Assembly: GCF_045679545.1 (NCBI RefSeq)
Contig: NZ_CP166194.1
Span: 806,001 to 870,000, forward strand
Reading direction: 5' to 3'
Origin: Enterovibrio sp045679545
Lineage (GTDB): Bacteria; Pseudomonadota; Gammaproteobacteria; Enterobacterales; Vibrionaceae
DNA: 64,000 nt
The position numbers and the translations under genes were made by a program. A model generated the notes under the pieces. It searched no databases, was not told the origin of the DNA, and was given only the letters and a program-made list of their open reading frames with translations. Of the stretch, positions 1-7,564 are shown piece after piece. Numbering within the stretch: position 1 is the stretch's first letter; each line of letters starts with the position of its first letter.

Positions 1-79
1 TGTCTCGCGGAAGTGTCCGCAGTTCATCGGGCGTATTCGCCAGCGCAAGCGTTGGGTATTTAGCGATATCGAGAGTCAT
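1..79 (-). CDS. dxs: 1-deoxy-D-xylulose-5-phosphate synthase, N-terminal fragment
   Basis: Only the first 26 codons lie in the window; the gene runs off the left edge. The peptide begins MTLDIAKYPTLALANTPDEL, which matches the usual N-terminus of Vibrio and enteric Dxs. The enzyme condenses pyruvate and glyceraldehyde 3-phosphate with thiamine diphosphate, the first step of the non-mevalonate isoprenoid pathway. It is the last gene of an xseB-ispA-dxs minus-strand operon, 29 bases after the ispA stop, the order known from gamma-proteobacteria. The catalytic part is not visible. Confidence 0.88.
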   Translation of the reverse strand, partial: MTLDIAKYPTLALANTPDELRTLPRD

Positions 80-108
80 AAATTCGTTTTGGCGCAACGT
101 CATTGCTT

Positions 109-1008
109 TTAATTATTTCGCTCGACAATGTATCGGGCGAACAGCTCCAATTGCTCTGTATTGTAGGGGATCGCATCCAAAGCCTGAAGCGCTTCTTGAT
201 ACAAAAGCGCGGCTTTTTCTTGCGCCCCTTCAAGACCGAGAAGGGCAGGGTAAGTGCTTTTCTCTGCAGCTAAATCTGAACCCTGTGGTTTTCCAAGTGT
301 TTCAGTGTCACTGATGATATCCAGAATGTCATCTTGCACTTGAAAGGCAAGTCCAATGGCATTTGAAAATGTATCGAGTTGTGTAAGGCAGGCGACCCCT
401 TTTTCACCAGCAGCGTAAGCGCCTAGCCTGACAGCACAGCGTATCAGAGCGCCCGTTTTGTTGCGATGAATAGTTTCTAACGCCGCTAAATCGACTTGTT
501 TGCCTTCAGCAGCTAAATCGAGCGCTTGACCAAGGCACATACCCATTGCACCGGATGCAGTTGCCAATTCTTTGACCATCTGGATGCGGTAAGTGTCACC
601 TTCTGCTGAAAGTTGACCGTCAGCCAGAATACTGAACGCTAACGTTTGTAAGGCATCTCCAGCAAGGATCGCGTTGGCTTCATTGAAGGCAATATGGCAA
701 GTCGCATGGCCACGACGCAGACTGTCATCATCCATGGCGGGCAAATCATCGTGGATCAGTGAATAAGCGTGAATGCATTCAACGGCCGCGGCTGGCGTAT
801 CTAATGCATCGTCAGTCAGGCCAAACAACTGACCAGTAACATAGGTGAGATAGGGACGAATACGCTTCCCTCCCATCAATGTGCCGTATTTCATCGCTTG
901 AATGAGCGGCTGATCGGCGTTACCAAGCGCATCAATCCAACGTCCTAACTGGTCATTATTGCGCTTTTGATAATGAAGGAGGGTGGATTTTAAACAGCTG
1001 TTACTCAT
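109..1008 (-). CDS. ispA: Farnesyl diphosphate synthase (geranyltranstransferase)
   Basis: A 299-residue cytoplasmic prenyltransferase that adds isopentenyl diphosphate to dimethylallyl and geranyl diphosphate to give farnesyl diphosphate, precursor of undecaprenol and quinone side chains. The first aspartate-rich motif (HDDLPAMDDDSLRRG, about residue 85) and the second (QVQDDILD, about residue 225) are intact, as is the GGKRIRP substrate loop near the N-terminus. The chosen ATG overlaps the xseB stop by 8 bases, suggesting translational coupling; a longer in-frame start 15 bases upstream is less likely. Length fits the family. Confidence 0.95.
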   Translation of the reverse strand: MSNSCLKSTLLHYQKRNNDQLGRWIDALGNADQPLIQAMKYGTLMGGKRIRPYLTYVTGQLFGLTDDALDTPAAAVECIHAYSLIHDDLPAMDDDSLRRGHATCHIAFNEANAILAGDALQTLAFSILADGQLSAEGDTYRIQMVKELATASGAMGMCLGQALDLAAEGKQVDLAALETIHRNKTGALIRCAVRLGAYAAGEKGVACLTQLDTFSNAIGLAFQVQDDILDIISDTETLGKPQGSDLAAEKSTYPALLGLEGAQEKAALLYQEALQALDAIPYNTEQLELFARYIVERNN

Positions 1009-1246
1009 CACGTGCGTCTTCAAAAGTCTCTAGTGGGGCATTGTCGTCTTGCGCCAGAAGGATTTCGACGCGTTGCTCGGCATCAGACAGGGTCTTTTGA
1101 CCTTGGCGTGCAAGTGAAATGCCTCGCTCGAATTGCTTTAGCGCGGTGTCTAACGGTAAATCACCGTTCTCAAGGCCGTTAACAATCGTATCTAGTTCCT
1201 TGAGGGTTTCCTCAAAGGTCATGTTTTCGGGTTTCTTAGTCGCCAT
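1001..1246 (-). CDS. xseB: Exodeoxyribonuclease VII small subunit
   Basis: An 81-residue acidic, helical protein with the family signature TFEETLKELDTIVNGLENGDLPLD. XseB multimers bind the large subunit XseA to form exonuclease VII, which degrades single-stranded DNA to oligonucleotides in the cytoplasm. The length is normal (E. coli 80). It is the first recognised gene of the isoprenoid operon, and its stop codon overlaps the ispA start, the usual gamma-proteobacterial arrangement. Confidence 0.95.
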   Translation of the reverse strand: MATKKPENMTFEETLKELDTIVNGLENGDLPLDTALKQFERGISLARQGQKTLSDAEQRVEILLAQDDNAPLETFEDARDE

Positions 1247-1419
1247 GATAATCCTAGATAGTAGGGAATGGCGGAGAAGTTAACTCAGCGCCAGAAAGGG
1301 GTCAAACCCTTGAGCGAATTTCTGTGTATCTGGAAGGCATTTCAAGACGATTCTACTCGGCAAGCGAAGAGTGCGGCAAAATTAGAGACGATTTACTCTC
1401 GTTTTGCGCGCATTTTTGC

Positions 1420-1560
1420 CTAATACTGGATATTGGGCTTAAAGTTGCGAACGAAATCTGCATCTTGAGACCAGTTGGGTATAAAATCATTAATACACGC
1501 TAAATCTATTTCTGTTGCTGCCGATAAGTTGGTCAGCGCATAGCGTAACGCATACTTCAA
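1420..1560 (-). CDS. Possible 46-residue small protein with TTG start, unrecognised
   Basis: An open frame of 47 codons, including the stop, that was found by reading the minus strand. It starts with TTG, with an AGAG sequence at a plausible ribosome-binding distance, and contains no ATG codon. The peptide begins LKYALRYALTNLSAATEIDL and ends FVRNFKPNIQY; it has a natural-looking composition with an aromatic and acidic second half (FIPNWSQDADF). It is too short for statistics, and the sigma-28 promoter of pomA lies inside it on the other strand, so it could be chance. No function is proposed. Confidence 0.4.
   Translation of the reverse strand: MKYALRYALTNLSAATEIDLACINDFIPNWSQDADFVRNFKPNIQY
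1501..1527 (+). promoter_or_regulatory. Sigma-28 (FliA) promoter of pomAB
   Basis: TAAA at 1501-1504, a 15-base spacer, then GCCGATAA at 1520-1527. This is an exact match to the flagellar sigma-28 consensus TAAA-N15-GCCGATAA. Transcription would start near 1534, about 64 bases before the pomA start codon. Late-class flagellar control of stator genes by FliA is established in Vibrio. Confidence 0.85.
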
Positions 1561-1597
1561 TATTCACTCTTTTGTCGAAAATTAAGGGGATCGTTCT

Positions 1598-2359
1598 GTG
1601 GATTTGGCGACACTCATAGGACTCATTGGCGCCTTTGCCTTCATCATAATGGCGATGCTACTCGGTGGTACCTTGAGCATGTTTGCCGACGTCCCGTCTG
1701 CGCTGATTGTATTTGGCGGTAGTCTTTTCGTTGTCATGATGAAATACCCAATGGGGCAATTTTTTGGGGCATTTAAAATTGCCGGCAAAGCATTCATGTT
1801 TAAAGCCGATGATCCAGAAGACCTCATCGCAAAAATTGTTGAAATGGCCGACGCTGCCCGTAAAGGTGGTTTTCTTGCCCTAGAAGAAATGGAAGTGACC
1901 AATTCTTTTATGAAGAAAGGCGTCGACATGTTGGTGGATGGACATGATGCAGAGGTGGTGAAAATGACTCTGCAAAAAGACATCGTTATGACAGATGAAC
2001 GGCATGACGGTGGAGCGCAGTTTTACAGTGCGCTTGCTGACGTTGCACCGGCGATGGGGATGATAGGAACACTGGTTGGTCTGGTCGCCATGCTTTCAAA
2101 CATGGATGATCCCAAGGCGATCGGTCCCGCAATGGCGGTAGCACTTCTTACAACACTCTATGGTGCGATGCTCGCGAATATGCTCGCGATCCCGATTGCG
2201 GACAAATTGCGGTTGCGCAAAGATCAGGAAAAGCTGAATCGTCGTTTAATTATGGACGGTTTGCTTGCGATACAAGATGGGCAAAATCCACGAGTTATCG
2301 ATGGCTACCTGAAAAACTACCTCAACGAGAAAAAACGCGCCGTTGACGTAGACGCATAA
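1598..2359 (+). CDS. pomA: Sodium-driven flagellar stator protein PomA
   Basis: A 253-residue inner-membrane protein of the MotA/TolQ/ExbB channel family, with four predicted membrane segments: two near the N-terminus (from DLATLIGLIGAFAF, residues 2-50) and two after residue 145 (APAMGMIGTLVGLVAML and PAMAVALLTTLYGAMLANML). With PomB it forms the Na+ channel that turns the polar flagellum. The start is GTG, 7 bases after a good AAGGGGA ribosome site. The charged loop between segments 2 and 3, which contacts the rotor protein FliG, is present. Confidence 0.95.
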   Translation: MDLATLIGLIGAFAFIIMAMLLGGTLSMFADVPSALIVFGGSLFVVMMKYPMGQFFGAFKIAGKAFMFKADDPEDLIAKIVEMADAARKGGFLALEEMEVTNSFMKKGVDMLVDGHDAEVVKMTLQKDIVMTDERHDGGAQFYSALADVAPAMGMIGTLVGLVAMLSNMDDPKAIGPAMAVALLTTLYGAMLANMLAIPIADKLRLRKDQEKLNRRLIMDGLLAIQDGQNPRVIDGYLKNYLNEKKRAVDVDA

Positions 2360-2369
2360 GGAGTCTGGT

Positions 2370-3299
2370 ATGGATGAAGAATGCAAATGTCCCCCCCCAG
2401 GCCTACCAGCTTGGATGGGTACGTTCGCGGATTTGATGTCGCTGTTGATGTGCTTTTTCGTACTTCTGCTTTCGTTTTCGGAAATGGACGTACTGAAGTT
2501 CAAGCAAATTGCGGGCTCAATGAAATTTGCGTTTGGTGTGCAAAATCTTCTTGAAGTGAAAGACATACCAAAAGGTACGAGTGTTATCGCGCAGGAATTC
2601 CGCCCAGGCCGCCCAGAACCGACGCCCATTGAAGTCATCATGCAGCAAACCATCGATATGACGCAGCGTACGCTGGATTTTCAAGATGGGGAGTCTGACA
2701 GAGCGGGTGGTTCACAACGTGATTCGGCCACTCTCGATGGTGGCTCAACCGCAACCGATGCCTCGATGCAAGAAGAAGAACAAGACACCGAACAGATGTC
2801 GAGCACGGCGCAGATGATGGTGCAAGCCTTGGAACGCGAAGTTGAAGAAGGGGCAATAGAGGTTGAAAACCTTGGTCAGCAGCTCATCATTCGTATTCGT
2901 GAAAACGGTGCCTTCCCTGCGGGGTCAGCATTCTTGCAGCCGAAGTTTAGACCTTTGGTGAGGCAAATTGCCGATTTAGTCAAAGATGTGCCTGGCATCG
3001 TGCGTGTTTCTGGCCACACAGATGATACGCCGCTAGATTCTGAGCTTTACCGTTCCAACTGGGACTTATCTGCACAGCGTGCGGTATCTGTCGCGCAGGA
3101 AATGGAAAAGGTGGAAGGGTTTGACCCGTTACGAATGCGAGTTGAAGGTATGGCTGGCACAACACCCCGTGTCGCGAATGATACACCGCAAAATCGCGCG
3201 CAAAATCGCCGAGTGGAGATCGCTGTCATGCAAGGTAAGCCTCGAGAATCTGATGAGATTTCAGCAGACTCACCGGTTCAACCGATACAGGAAAACTAA
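2370..3299 (+). CDS. pomB: Sodium-driven flagellar stator protein PomB
   Basis: A 309-residue protein with one N-terminal membrane helix (about residues 17-40) carrying the ion-binding aspartate in the context TFADLMSLLMCFFVLLLSF. A low-complexity, acidic, probably disordered linker (about 105-150) follows, then a C-terminal OmpA-like peptidoglycan-binding domain (about 180-290) with SGHTDDTPL and NRAQNRRVEI motifs. It anchors the stator to the wall and pairs with PomA, whose stop is 10 bases upstream. The extension after the OmpA domain is short and acidic. Confidence 0.94.
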   Translation: MDEECKCPPPGLPAWMGTFADLMSLLMCFFVLLLSFSEMDVLKFKQIAGSMKFAFGVQNLLEVKDIPKGTSVIAQEFRPGRPEPTPIEVIMQQTIDMTQRTLDFQDGESDRAGGSQRDSATLDGGSTATDASMQEEEQDTEQMSSTAQMMVQALEREVEEGAIEVENLGQQLIIRIRENGAFPAGSAFLQPKFRPLVRQIADLVKDVPGIVRVSGHTDDTPLDSELYRSNWDLSAQRAVSVAQEMEKVEGFDPLRMRVEGMAGTTPRVANDTPQNRAQNRRVEIAVMQGKPRESDEISADSPVQPIQEN

Positions 3300-3323
3300 T
3301 CTCATCACGACAGTGACATAGAG

Positions 3324-3352
3324 AAGGCAGTGCGAAGGCGCTGCCTTTTTCG
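3324..3352 (+). terminator. Rho-independent terminator after pomB
   Basis: GGCAGTGC-GAAG-GCGCTGCC forms an 8-pair stem with one G-T pair, followed by TTTTTCGTTTTT. It lies 25 bases after the pomB stop and separates the stator operon from thiI. Confidence 0.85.
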
Positions 3353-3366
3353 TTTTTAGTAGGTTA

Positions 3367-3395
3367 TTTCGAATACGTTATGCTTGATGTATAAT
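3367..3395 (+). promoter_or_regulatory. Probable sigma-70 promoter of thiI
   Basis: A perfect TATAAT at 3390-3395 with a weak -35 (TTTCGA at 3367-3372) at 17-base spacing. The predicted start is about 28 bases before the thiI ATG. The weak -35 makes the exact assignment tentative. Confidence 0.55.
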
Positions 3396-3429
3396 CCGCG
3401 CCTTTAACGAAGCTGTAGCGAAACCTGTT

Positions 3430-4878
3430 ATGAAATTTATCGTAAAAATTCACCCTGAGGTGATGGTCAAAAGTGAATCTGTACGGAAGCGCTTCACGAA
3501 AATTCTGGAAGGTAACATCCGAAATGTTCTTAAGCGGAAGTCAGTTGCTATGGCGGTATTTAACCGTCGTGACCATATCGAGGTTTCGCTAAAAGACGCT
3601 TCCCAACGTGAACTTACATTGTCAGCCCTGACAAGTACGCCGGGCATTCACCACGTACTAGAGGTTGAGCAAACCGAGTTTACTGATCTGCACAATATTT
3701 ACGAGATCGTCGCTGCAACGGTCAGCCATCAACTGGAAGGCAAGTCGTTCTGTGTGCGTGCCAAGCGTCGTGGTAATCACCCATTTACTTCCATTGAGGT
3801 AGAGCGTTACGTAGGTGGTGGCTTGAATCAAGATGTGGAATCTGCGCGCGTTCAGTTGAAAAACCCCGACGTCACCGTTCATCTTGAAGTGGACAAAGAG
3901 AACGTCAACGTTGTGCGTGAGCGTTTCAAAGGTTTAGGTGGCTTCCCGCTTGGTACCCAAGAAGATGTGTTGAGTTTGATTTCTGGTGGCTTTGATTCAG
4001 GCGTATCAAGCTACTTACACATTAAGCGTGGCAGTAAAGTACATTACTGTTTCTTTAATCTTGGCGGCGCATCTCATGAGATTGGTGTTCAGCAAACGGC
4101 TTATTACTTGTGGGAGAAATTTGGTTCTTCTGCAAAAGTGAAGTTTGTTTCTATCAATTTTGAACCTGTAGTGGCTGAGATCTTGGAAAAGGTTGAAGAC
4201 GGTCAGATGGGCGTTGTGCTTAAACGTATGTTTATGCGTGCGGCATCGATGATGGCGGAGCGAAATGGTATTCAAGCACTGGTGACGGGTGAAGCACTGG
4301 GACAAGTCTCTAGTCAGACGCTGACCAACCTTCGACATATCGACAACGTGACAGACACGCTGATCCTTCGTCCTTTGATCAACTGGGACAAAGAAGACAT
4401 CATCAATATGGCGCGTCAAATTGGCACGGAAGACTTCGCCAAGACCATGCCAGAATACTGTGGTGTGATTTCTCGTAAGCCAACTATCAAGGCTGAAAAA
4501 GAGAAACTCGATTTAGAAGAAGCGAACTTTAACTTTGAGATCCTTGAGCAAGTGGTTCGCGAAGCGCGCACCATGGACATTCGTGAGATTGAAAAGCAAA
4601 GTAAAGAAAAAGCCCCAGACGTTGAATTGGTTGATGAGATCGCTCATGGTGCTGTGGTGCTAGATATCCGCAGCCCTGAAGAAGAAGAGAACAGCCCGCT
4701 GGAGATTGACGGCGTGGAAGTGGCTCACATTCCGTTCTTCAAACTGGCAACCAAGTTTGGCGATTTAGATCAGAGCAAAACCTATTTGCTGTACTGTGAC
4801 CGTGGCGTAATGAGCCGATTACAGGCGCTTTACTTGCAAGAAAATGGTTATGCGAACGTGAAGGTATATCGCCCTTAA
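3430..4878 (+). CDS. thiI: tRNA 4-thiouridine synthetase / thiazole sulfur transferase
   Basis: A 482-residue cytoplasmic enzyme that makes 4-thiouridine at tRNA position 8 and supplies sulfur for the thiamine thiazole ring. Domains in order: ferredoxin-like and THUMP (about 1-165), ATP-pyrophosphatase with the SGGFDSG P-loop (about 184-190), and a C-terminal rhodanese domain (about 400-482). The two key cysteines fall at the E. coli positions: C344 in PEYCGVIS and C456 in YCDRGVMS. Having the rhodanese domain means the full-length enteric type. It is a single-gene unit between two terminators. Confidence 0.97.
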   Translation: MKFIVKIHPEVMVKSESVRKRFTKILEGNIRNVLKRKSVAMAVFNRRDHIEVSLKDASQRELTLSALTSTPGIHHVLEVEQTEFTDLHNIYEIVAATVSHQLEGKSFCVRAKRRGNHPFTSIEVERYVGGGLNQDVESARVQLKNPDVTVHLEVDKENVNVVRERFKGLGGFPLGTQEDVLSLISGGFDSGVSSYLHIKRGSKVHYCFFNLGGASHEIGVQQTAYYLWEKFGSSAKVKFVSINFEPVVAEILEKVEDGQMGVVLKRMFMRAASMMAERNGIQALVTGEALGQVSSQTLTNLRHIDNVTDTLILRPLINWDKEDIINMARQIGTEDFAKTMPEYCGVISRKPTIKAEKEKLDLEEANFNFEILEQVVREARTMDIREIEKQSKEKAPDVELVDEIAHGAVVLDIRSPEEEENSPLEIDGVEVAHIPFFKLATKFGDLDQSKTYLLYCDRGVMSRLQALYLQENGYANVKVYRP

Positions 4879-4904
4879 AAGCAGGCGCTAGGGACGAGAA
4901 AACC

Positions 4905-4932
4905 AAAGCCAGCATTTATGCTGGCTTTTTGT
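4905..4932. terminator. Bidirectional terminator between thiI and yajL
   Basis: AAAGCCAGCA-TTTA-TGCTGGCTTT, a 10-pair stem with A and T runs on both sides, between two convergent genes. It can end transcripts from both strands. Confidence 0.9.
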
Positions 4933-4962
4933 TTGTATTATGGGCTTAGGCCCTTGGATTAA

Positions 4963-5562
4963 CTACGCAAACTTCTTGTCATAGTGAAGGCTCGGGATCA
5001 TCACCATAGGATCGGTAACTTCCTTCGCCTTCTCTTTTCCTGCCAGCACCAACACAATCTCAACGGCAAACTCTAACGCAGTGCCCGGACCTTGGCTGGT
5101 GATCAGCTTGTGGTCGTGATCGGTAAACACACGCTTGCTATTACGCTTTTCCGCGTTAATCTGTTCGATAAACGCAGGGTGGCATGCTTTGTGTGCGTCT
5201 GGGTATAAGCCATTTTTCTCTAGCACTAGCGCAGGGGCTGCACAGATAGCGGCTACCCATTTTTGATCGCACTGCTGCTGACGGATCATTTCTAATACCA
5301 ACGCGCTTTCGCCTAAACAGGTTGCGCCACCGACACCACCTGGCACCACAATACAGTCGTACTCTTCGTCTGCCACTTTGACTAATGGTGCGTCTGCAAC
5401 CAGTTTTACGCCGCGCGAGCAGGTGATGGTGAGGTCACCATTTTCGGCAGCACTGGCGGTGGTCACGTTGAAGCCTGCACGCACCATGACGTCTATCACT
5501 GCTACGGCTTCGATTTCTTCGGTGCCGGGCGCAAGGCACACTAATACGCTAGGTGTGGTCAT
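4963..5562 (-). CDS. yajL: DJ-1/PfpI family protein YajL
   Basis: A 199-residue DJ-1 superfamily protein. The conserved acidic residue lies in LAPGTEEIEAV near the N-terminus, and the reactive cysteine in VAAICAAPALVL (about residue 105), the nucleophile-elbow site of DJ-1. YajL is described as an oxidative-stress chaperone and as a deglycase; the second activity is disputed. A GGAG ribosome site 8 bases before the ATG supports this start over a 28-residue longer frame. It overlaps the end of panE by 14 bases, so the two are probably co-transcribed. Confidence 0.92.
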   Translation of the reverse strand: MTTPSVLVCLAPGTEEIEAVAVIDVMVRAGFNVTTASAAENGDLTITCSRGVKLVADAPLVKVADEEYDCIVVPGGVGGATCLGESALVLEMIRQQQCDQKWVAAICAAPALVLEKNGLYPDAHKACHPAFIEQINAEKRNSKRVFTDHDHKLITSQGPGTALEFAVEIVLVLAGKEKAKEVTDPMVMIPSLHYDKKFA

Positions 5563-6439
5563 AGGATTGCTCCAAATTCTTAATGGCATGATATAAAACA
5601 GTGTTTTCAGGTGTAGCGATACCGTGTAACGCAGCGCGTTCGACAAGATAACCGGTAATGAAATCGATTTCTGATCGTCGCTGGTGGAAAATGTCGCGAT
5701 TCATCGACGAGTAATTGCTGGCGGTTGCTTGAGCAACGTAAAGGGCTCTGTTAAGCACTTCTTCTCGGCTTATTGCTATTCCCTCTGCATTCATGACAAA
5801 GGCAATTTCTTCGCTCAGGGAAATCAGTTGATCCCTATAGTGAGGAAGCAGCAGATCGCCATTCGTTATTTGATGAATGGCGCTTAATGGGTTGATCATA
5901 CAGTTGATGGCAAGTTTGTGCCAAAGTGCTTGTTCAATGCTCTCATCCCAACAGCAAGGAGCAAGAGCGTGAGAGAATACGTCTGCTAGAAAATCGCAGC
6001 GCATACCGAGTGTGTTAAGGCCACCCATTCGCGTCTCACCAATACCCGTATGTTTAACTTCGGTAGCGGTTAGCATCAGGCTACCGTGAGAGGTGGTAGC
6101 AAACAGCAAAGGATTGTTACTCACCAAACGCAGCGCAGTGTCAGTGGTTCCCATCCCGTTATGCATCAGTATAACGGGCGTATCGGGATGCAGGTGAGGA
6201 AGTATGTGTTGTATGGTGGCTTCGACGTTGAAGGCTTTCACGCAGATCACTATGCAATCACTGTCTTTGAGTAAATCTGGCTGGTTGGCGGAAAATTTGA
6301 CTGGCTGAGTCTTCTCAAAACTACGCTCAAGCGTGACTTCTTCGTGGCGAGTGACAAGGTGTACTTGATGGCCAGCTTGTTGAAGTTTTAACGCCCACAA
6401 AGAACCTACTGCGCCAGCGCCGACAAGGGTAAATCGCAT
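5549..6439 (-). CDS. panE: 2-dehydropantoate 2-reductase (ketopantoate reductase)
   Basis: A 296-residue NADPH-dependent reductase of pantothenate synthesis, converting ketopantoate to pantoate. The N-terminal Rossmann motif is MRFTLVGAGAVGSLWALKL, followed by the MHNGMGTTD segment near residue 95. The C-terminal helical domain includes WHKLAINCMINPLSAI (about residue 170), which holds the catalytic lysine and the conserved asparagine of the family. The order panE-yajL is known from enterics and Vibrio. Confidence 0.93.
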   Translation of the reverse strand: MRFTLVGAGAVGSLWALKLQQAGHQVHLVTRHEEVTLERSFEKTQPVKFSANQPDLLKDSDCIVICVKAFNVEATIQHILPHLHPDTPVILMHNGMGTTDTALRLVSNNPLLFATTSHGSLMLTATEVKHTGIGETRMGGLNTLGMRCDFLADVFSHALAPCCWDESIEQALWHKLAINCMINPLSAIHQITNGDLLLPHYRDQLISLSEEIAFVMNAEGIAISREEVLNRALYVAQATASNYSSMNRDIFHQRRSEIDFITGYLVERAALHGIATPENTVLYHAIKNLEQSYDHT

Positions 6440-6508
6440 CTTAAACCTACTATTAAAAGTAATGGTAGAAGAATATCATGCTTATCAAAGAGTCCGAATT
6501 TCAAGTAT

Positions 6509-6537
6509 AAAAAAAGCACCCAAAGGTGCTTTTTTTA
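6509..6537. terminator. Bidirectional terminator after ompK
   Basis: AAAAAAGCACC-CAAA-GGTGCTTTTTT, a perfect stem with A and T runs on both flanks, 12 bases beyond the ompK stop on the minus strand. Confidence 0.9.
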
Positions 6538-6549
6538 AAATCATTTTGA

Positions 6550-7311
6550 TTACAGGTGCATACCGATGCGGAAGATTGCAGCATCGCCGTAACCGTCTAC
6601 GCCTAGCTTGTTAGCAAAGTAGCGGTAAGTGAAGCCAGTGTATACGGTGTCAGTGATGTCGTACCAAATGCTAACGCCACCGTTAAGGCCGGTTGAACCA
6701 TTTTGCGCAACTTTGTATGCATCGTTACGTGCAAATTCAACTTCGTTCCAATTGGTTACCATGAATGGCTGACCCGCGATTTCGAAGTTGTAGCCTGCAG
6801 TCCAACCCAGCATACCGCCGTTCATGCCAGAAGCTTCGCCTTTACCAGAAGTCAGATCATGTACACCTACCCATGGTTTGAACCAGTAGTTTTCACCAGC
6901 TAGGCCAACAAAGCCAAGACCTAGAACACGGTTTTGCTCACTCATACCAACGCCAGCGCCGTTTTCAGAGTAATCGTAAATTTGACCGTATGCCGTTACG
7001 TTACCAGCAATTTTATAGTGCATAGAGAATTTAGCTGCTTGGCTGCGCTCTGAAGATGCGCGATCTACTTTCTCAAACTCGTAGAAACCGTAGATTTCAC
7101 CCCAAGTGAAGCCTGCGCCACCCTCAGCACCGATGGTTACATGATCGTCACGACCTTCGCTAACATCTAGGCGATCACCGTAACCTTGAGTACCGTTAGT
7201 CCACGTCAGGTAGTCAGTGTATACGTTACCGAAACCGTATAGGTATTCCGCTTGTGCAGGGACAGCAACTGCTGCTGCCAGAACGCTCAGTGCTACTACA
7301 GATTTACGCAT
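6550..7311 (-). CDS. ompK: OmpK/Tsx-family nucleoside-specific outer-membrane channel
   Basis: A 253-residue beta-barrel porin. A signal peptide (residues 1-21, MRKSVVALSVLAAAVAVPAQA) is followed by the OmpK-type mature start EYLYGFGNVYTDYLTW. The rest shows alternating aromatic and polar strands ending in RIGMHL. Relatives are the Tsx nucleoside channel and Vibrio OmpK, known as the receptor of phage KVP40. It stands alone with its own terminator. A strong CRP-like site lies upstream (7440-7461), which fits the catabolite control of tsx-type porins. Confidence 0.93.
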   Translation of the reverse strand: MRKSVVALSVLAAAVAVPAQAEYLYGFGNVYTDYLTWTNGTQGYGDRLDVSEGRDDHVTIGAEGGAGFTWGEIYGFYEFEKVDRASSERSQAAKFSMHYKIAGNVTAYGQIYDYSENGAGVGMSEQNRVLGLGFVGLAGENYWFKPWVGVHDLTSGKGEASGMNGGMLGWTAGYNFEIAGQPFMVTNWNEVEFARNDAYKVAQNGSTGLNGGVSIWYDITDTVYTGFTYRYFANKLGVDGYGDAAIFRIGMHL

Positions 7312-7439
7312 CTTAAGTTCTCTTTACATCGTAAGGAATGAAGTGGCAAAGAAACCGAATGGTTGGACCTCGCCGTTGTGAGCGCCATTCTATGGGAAAC
7401 TTCAAAAAAGAAAATGCAATGAAACCGCAATCGTTTGCT

Positions 7440-7461
7440 AATTGTGATTTAGATCTCGTTG
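7440..7461 (-). promoter_or_regulatory. CRP-like binding site upstream of ompK
   Basis: AATTGTGATTTAGATCTCGTTG matches about 17 of 22 positions of the CRP consensus, with an exact TGTGA half-site and the central TAGATC. Its centre is about 139 bases before the ompK start codon. Binding by CRP is inference. I could not place a confident -10/-35 pair for ompK. Confidence 0.6.
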
Positions 7462-7564
7462 AAACGGATTACATAAGAGATAAGTGTTTCAAATCATGAC
7501 AAAGATAAAAGATTCAACAGTTTTCGGAGGGAAATCCGCGACAATTGTCGCGGATTAAACACAT

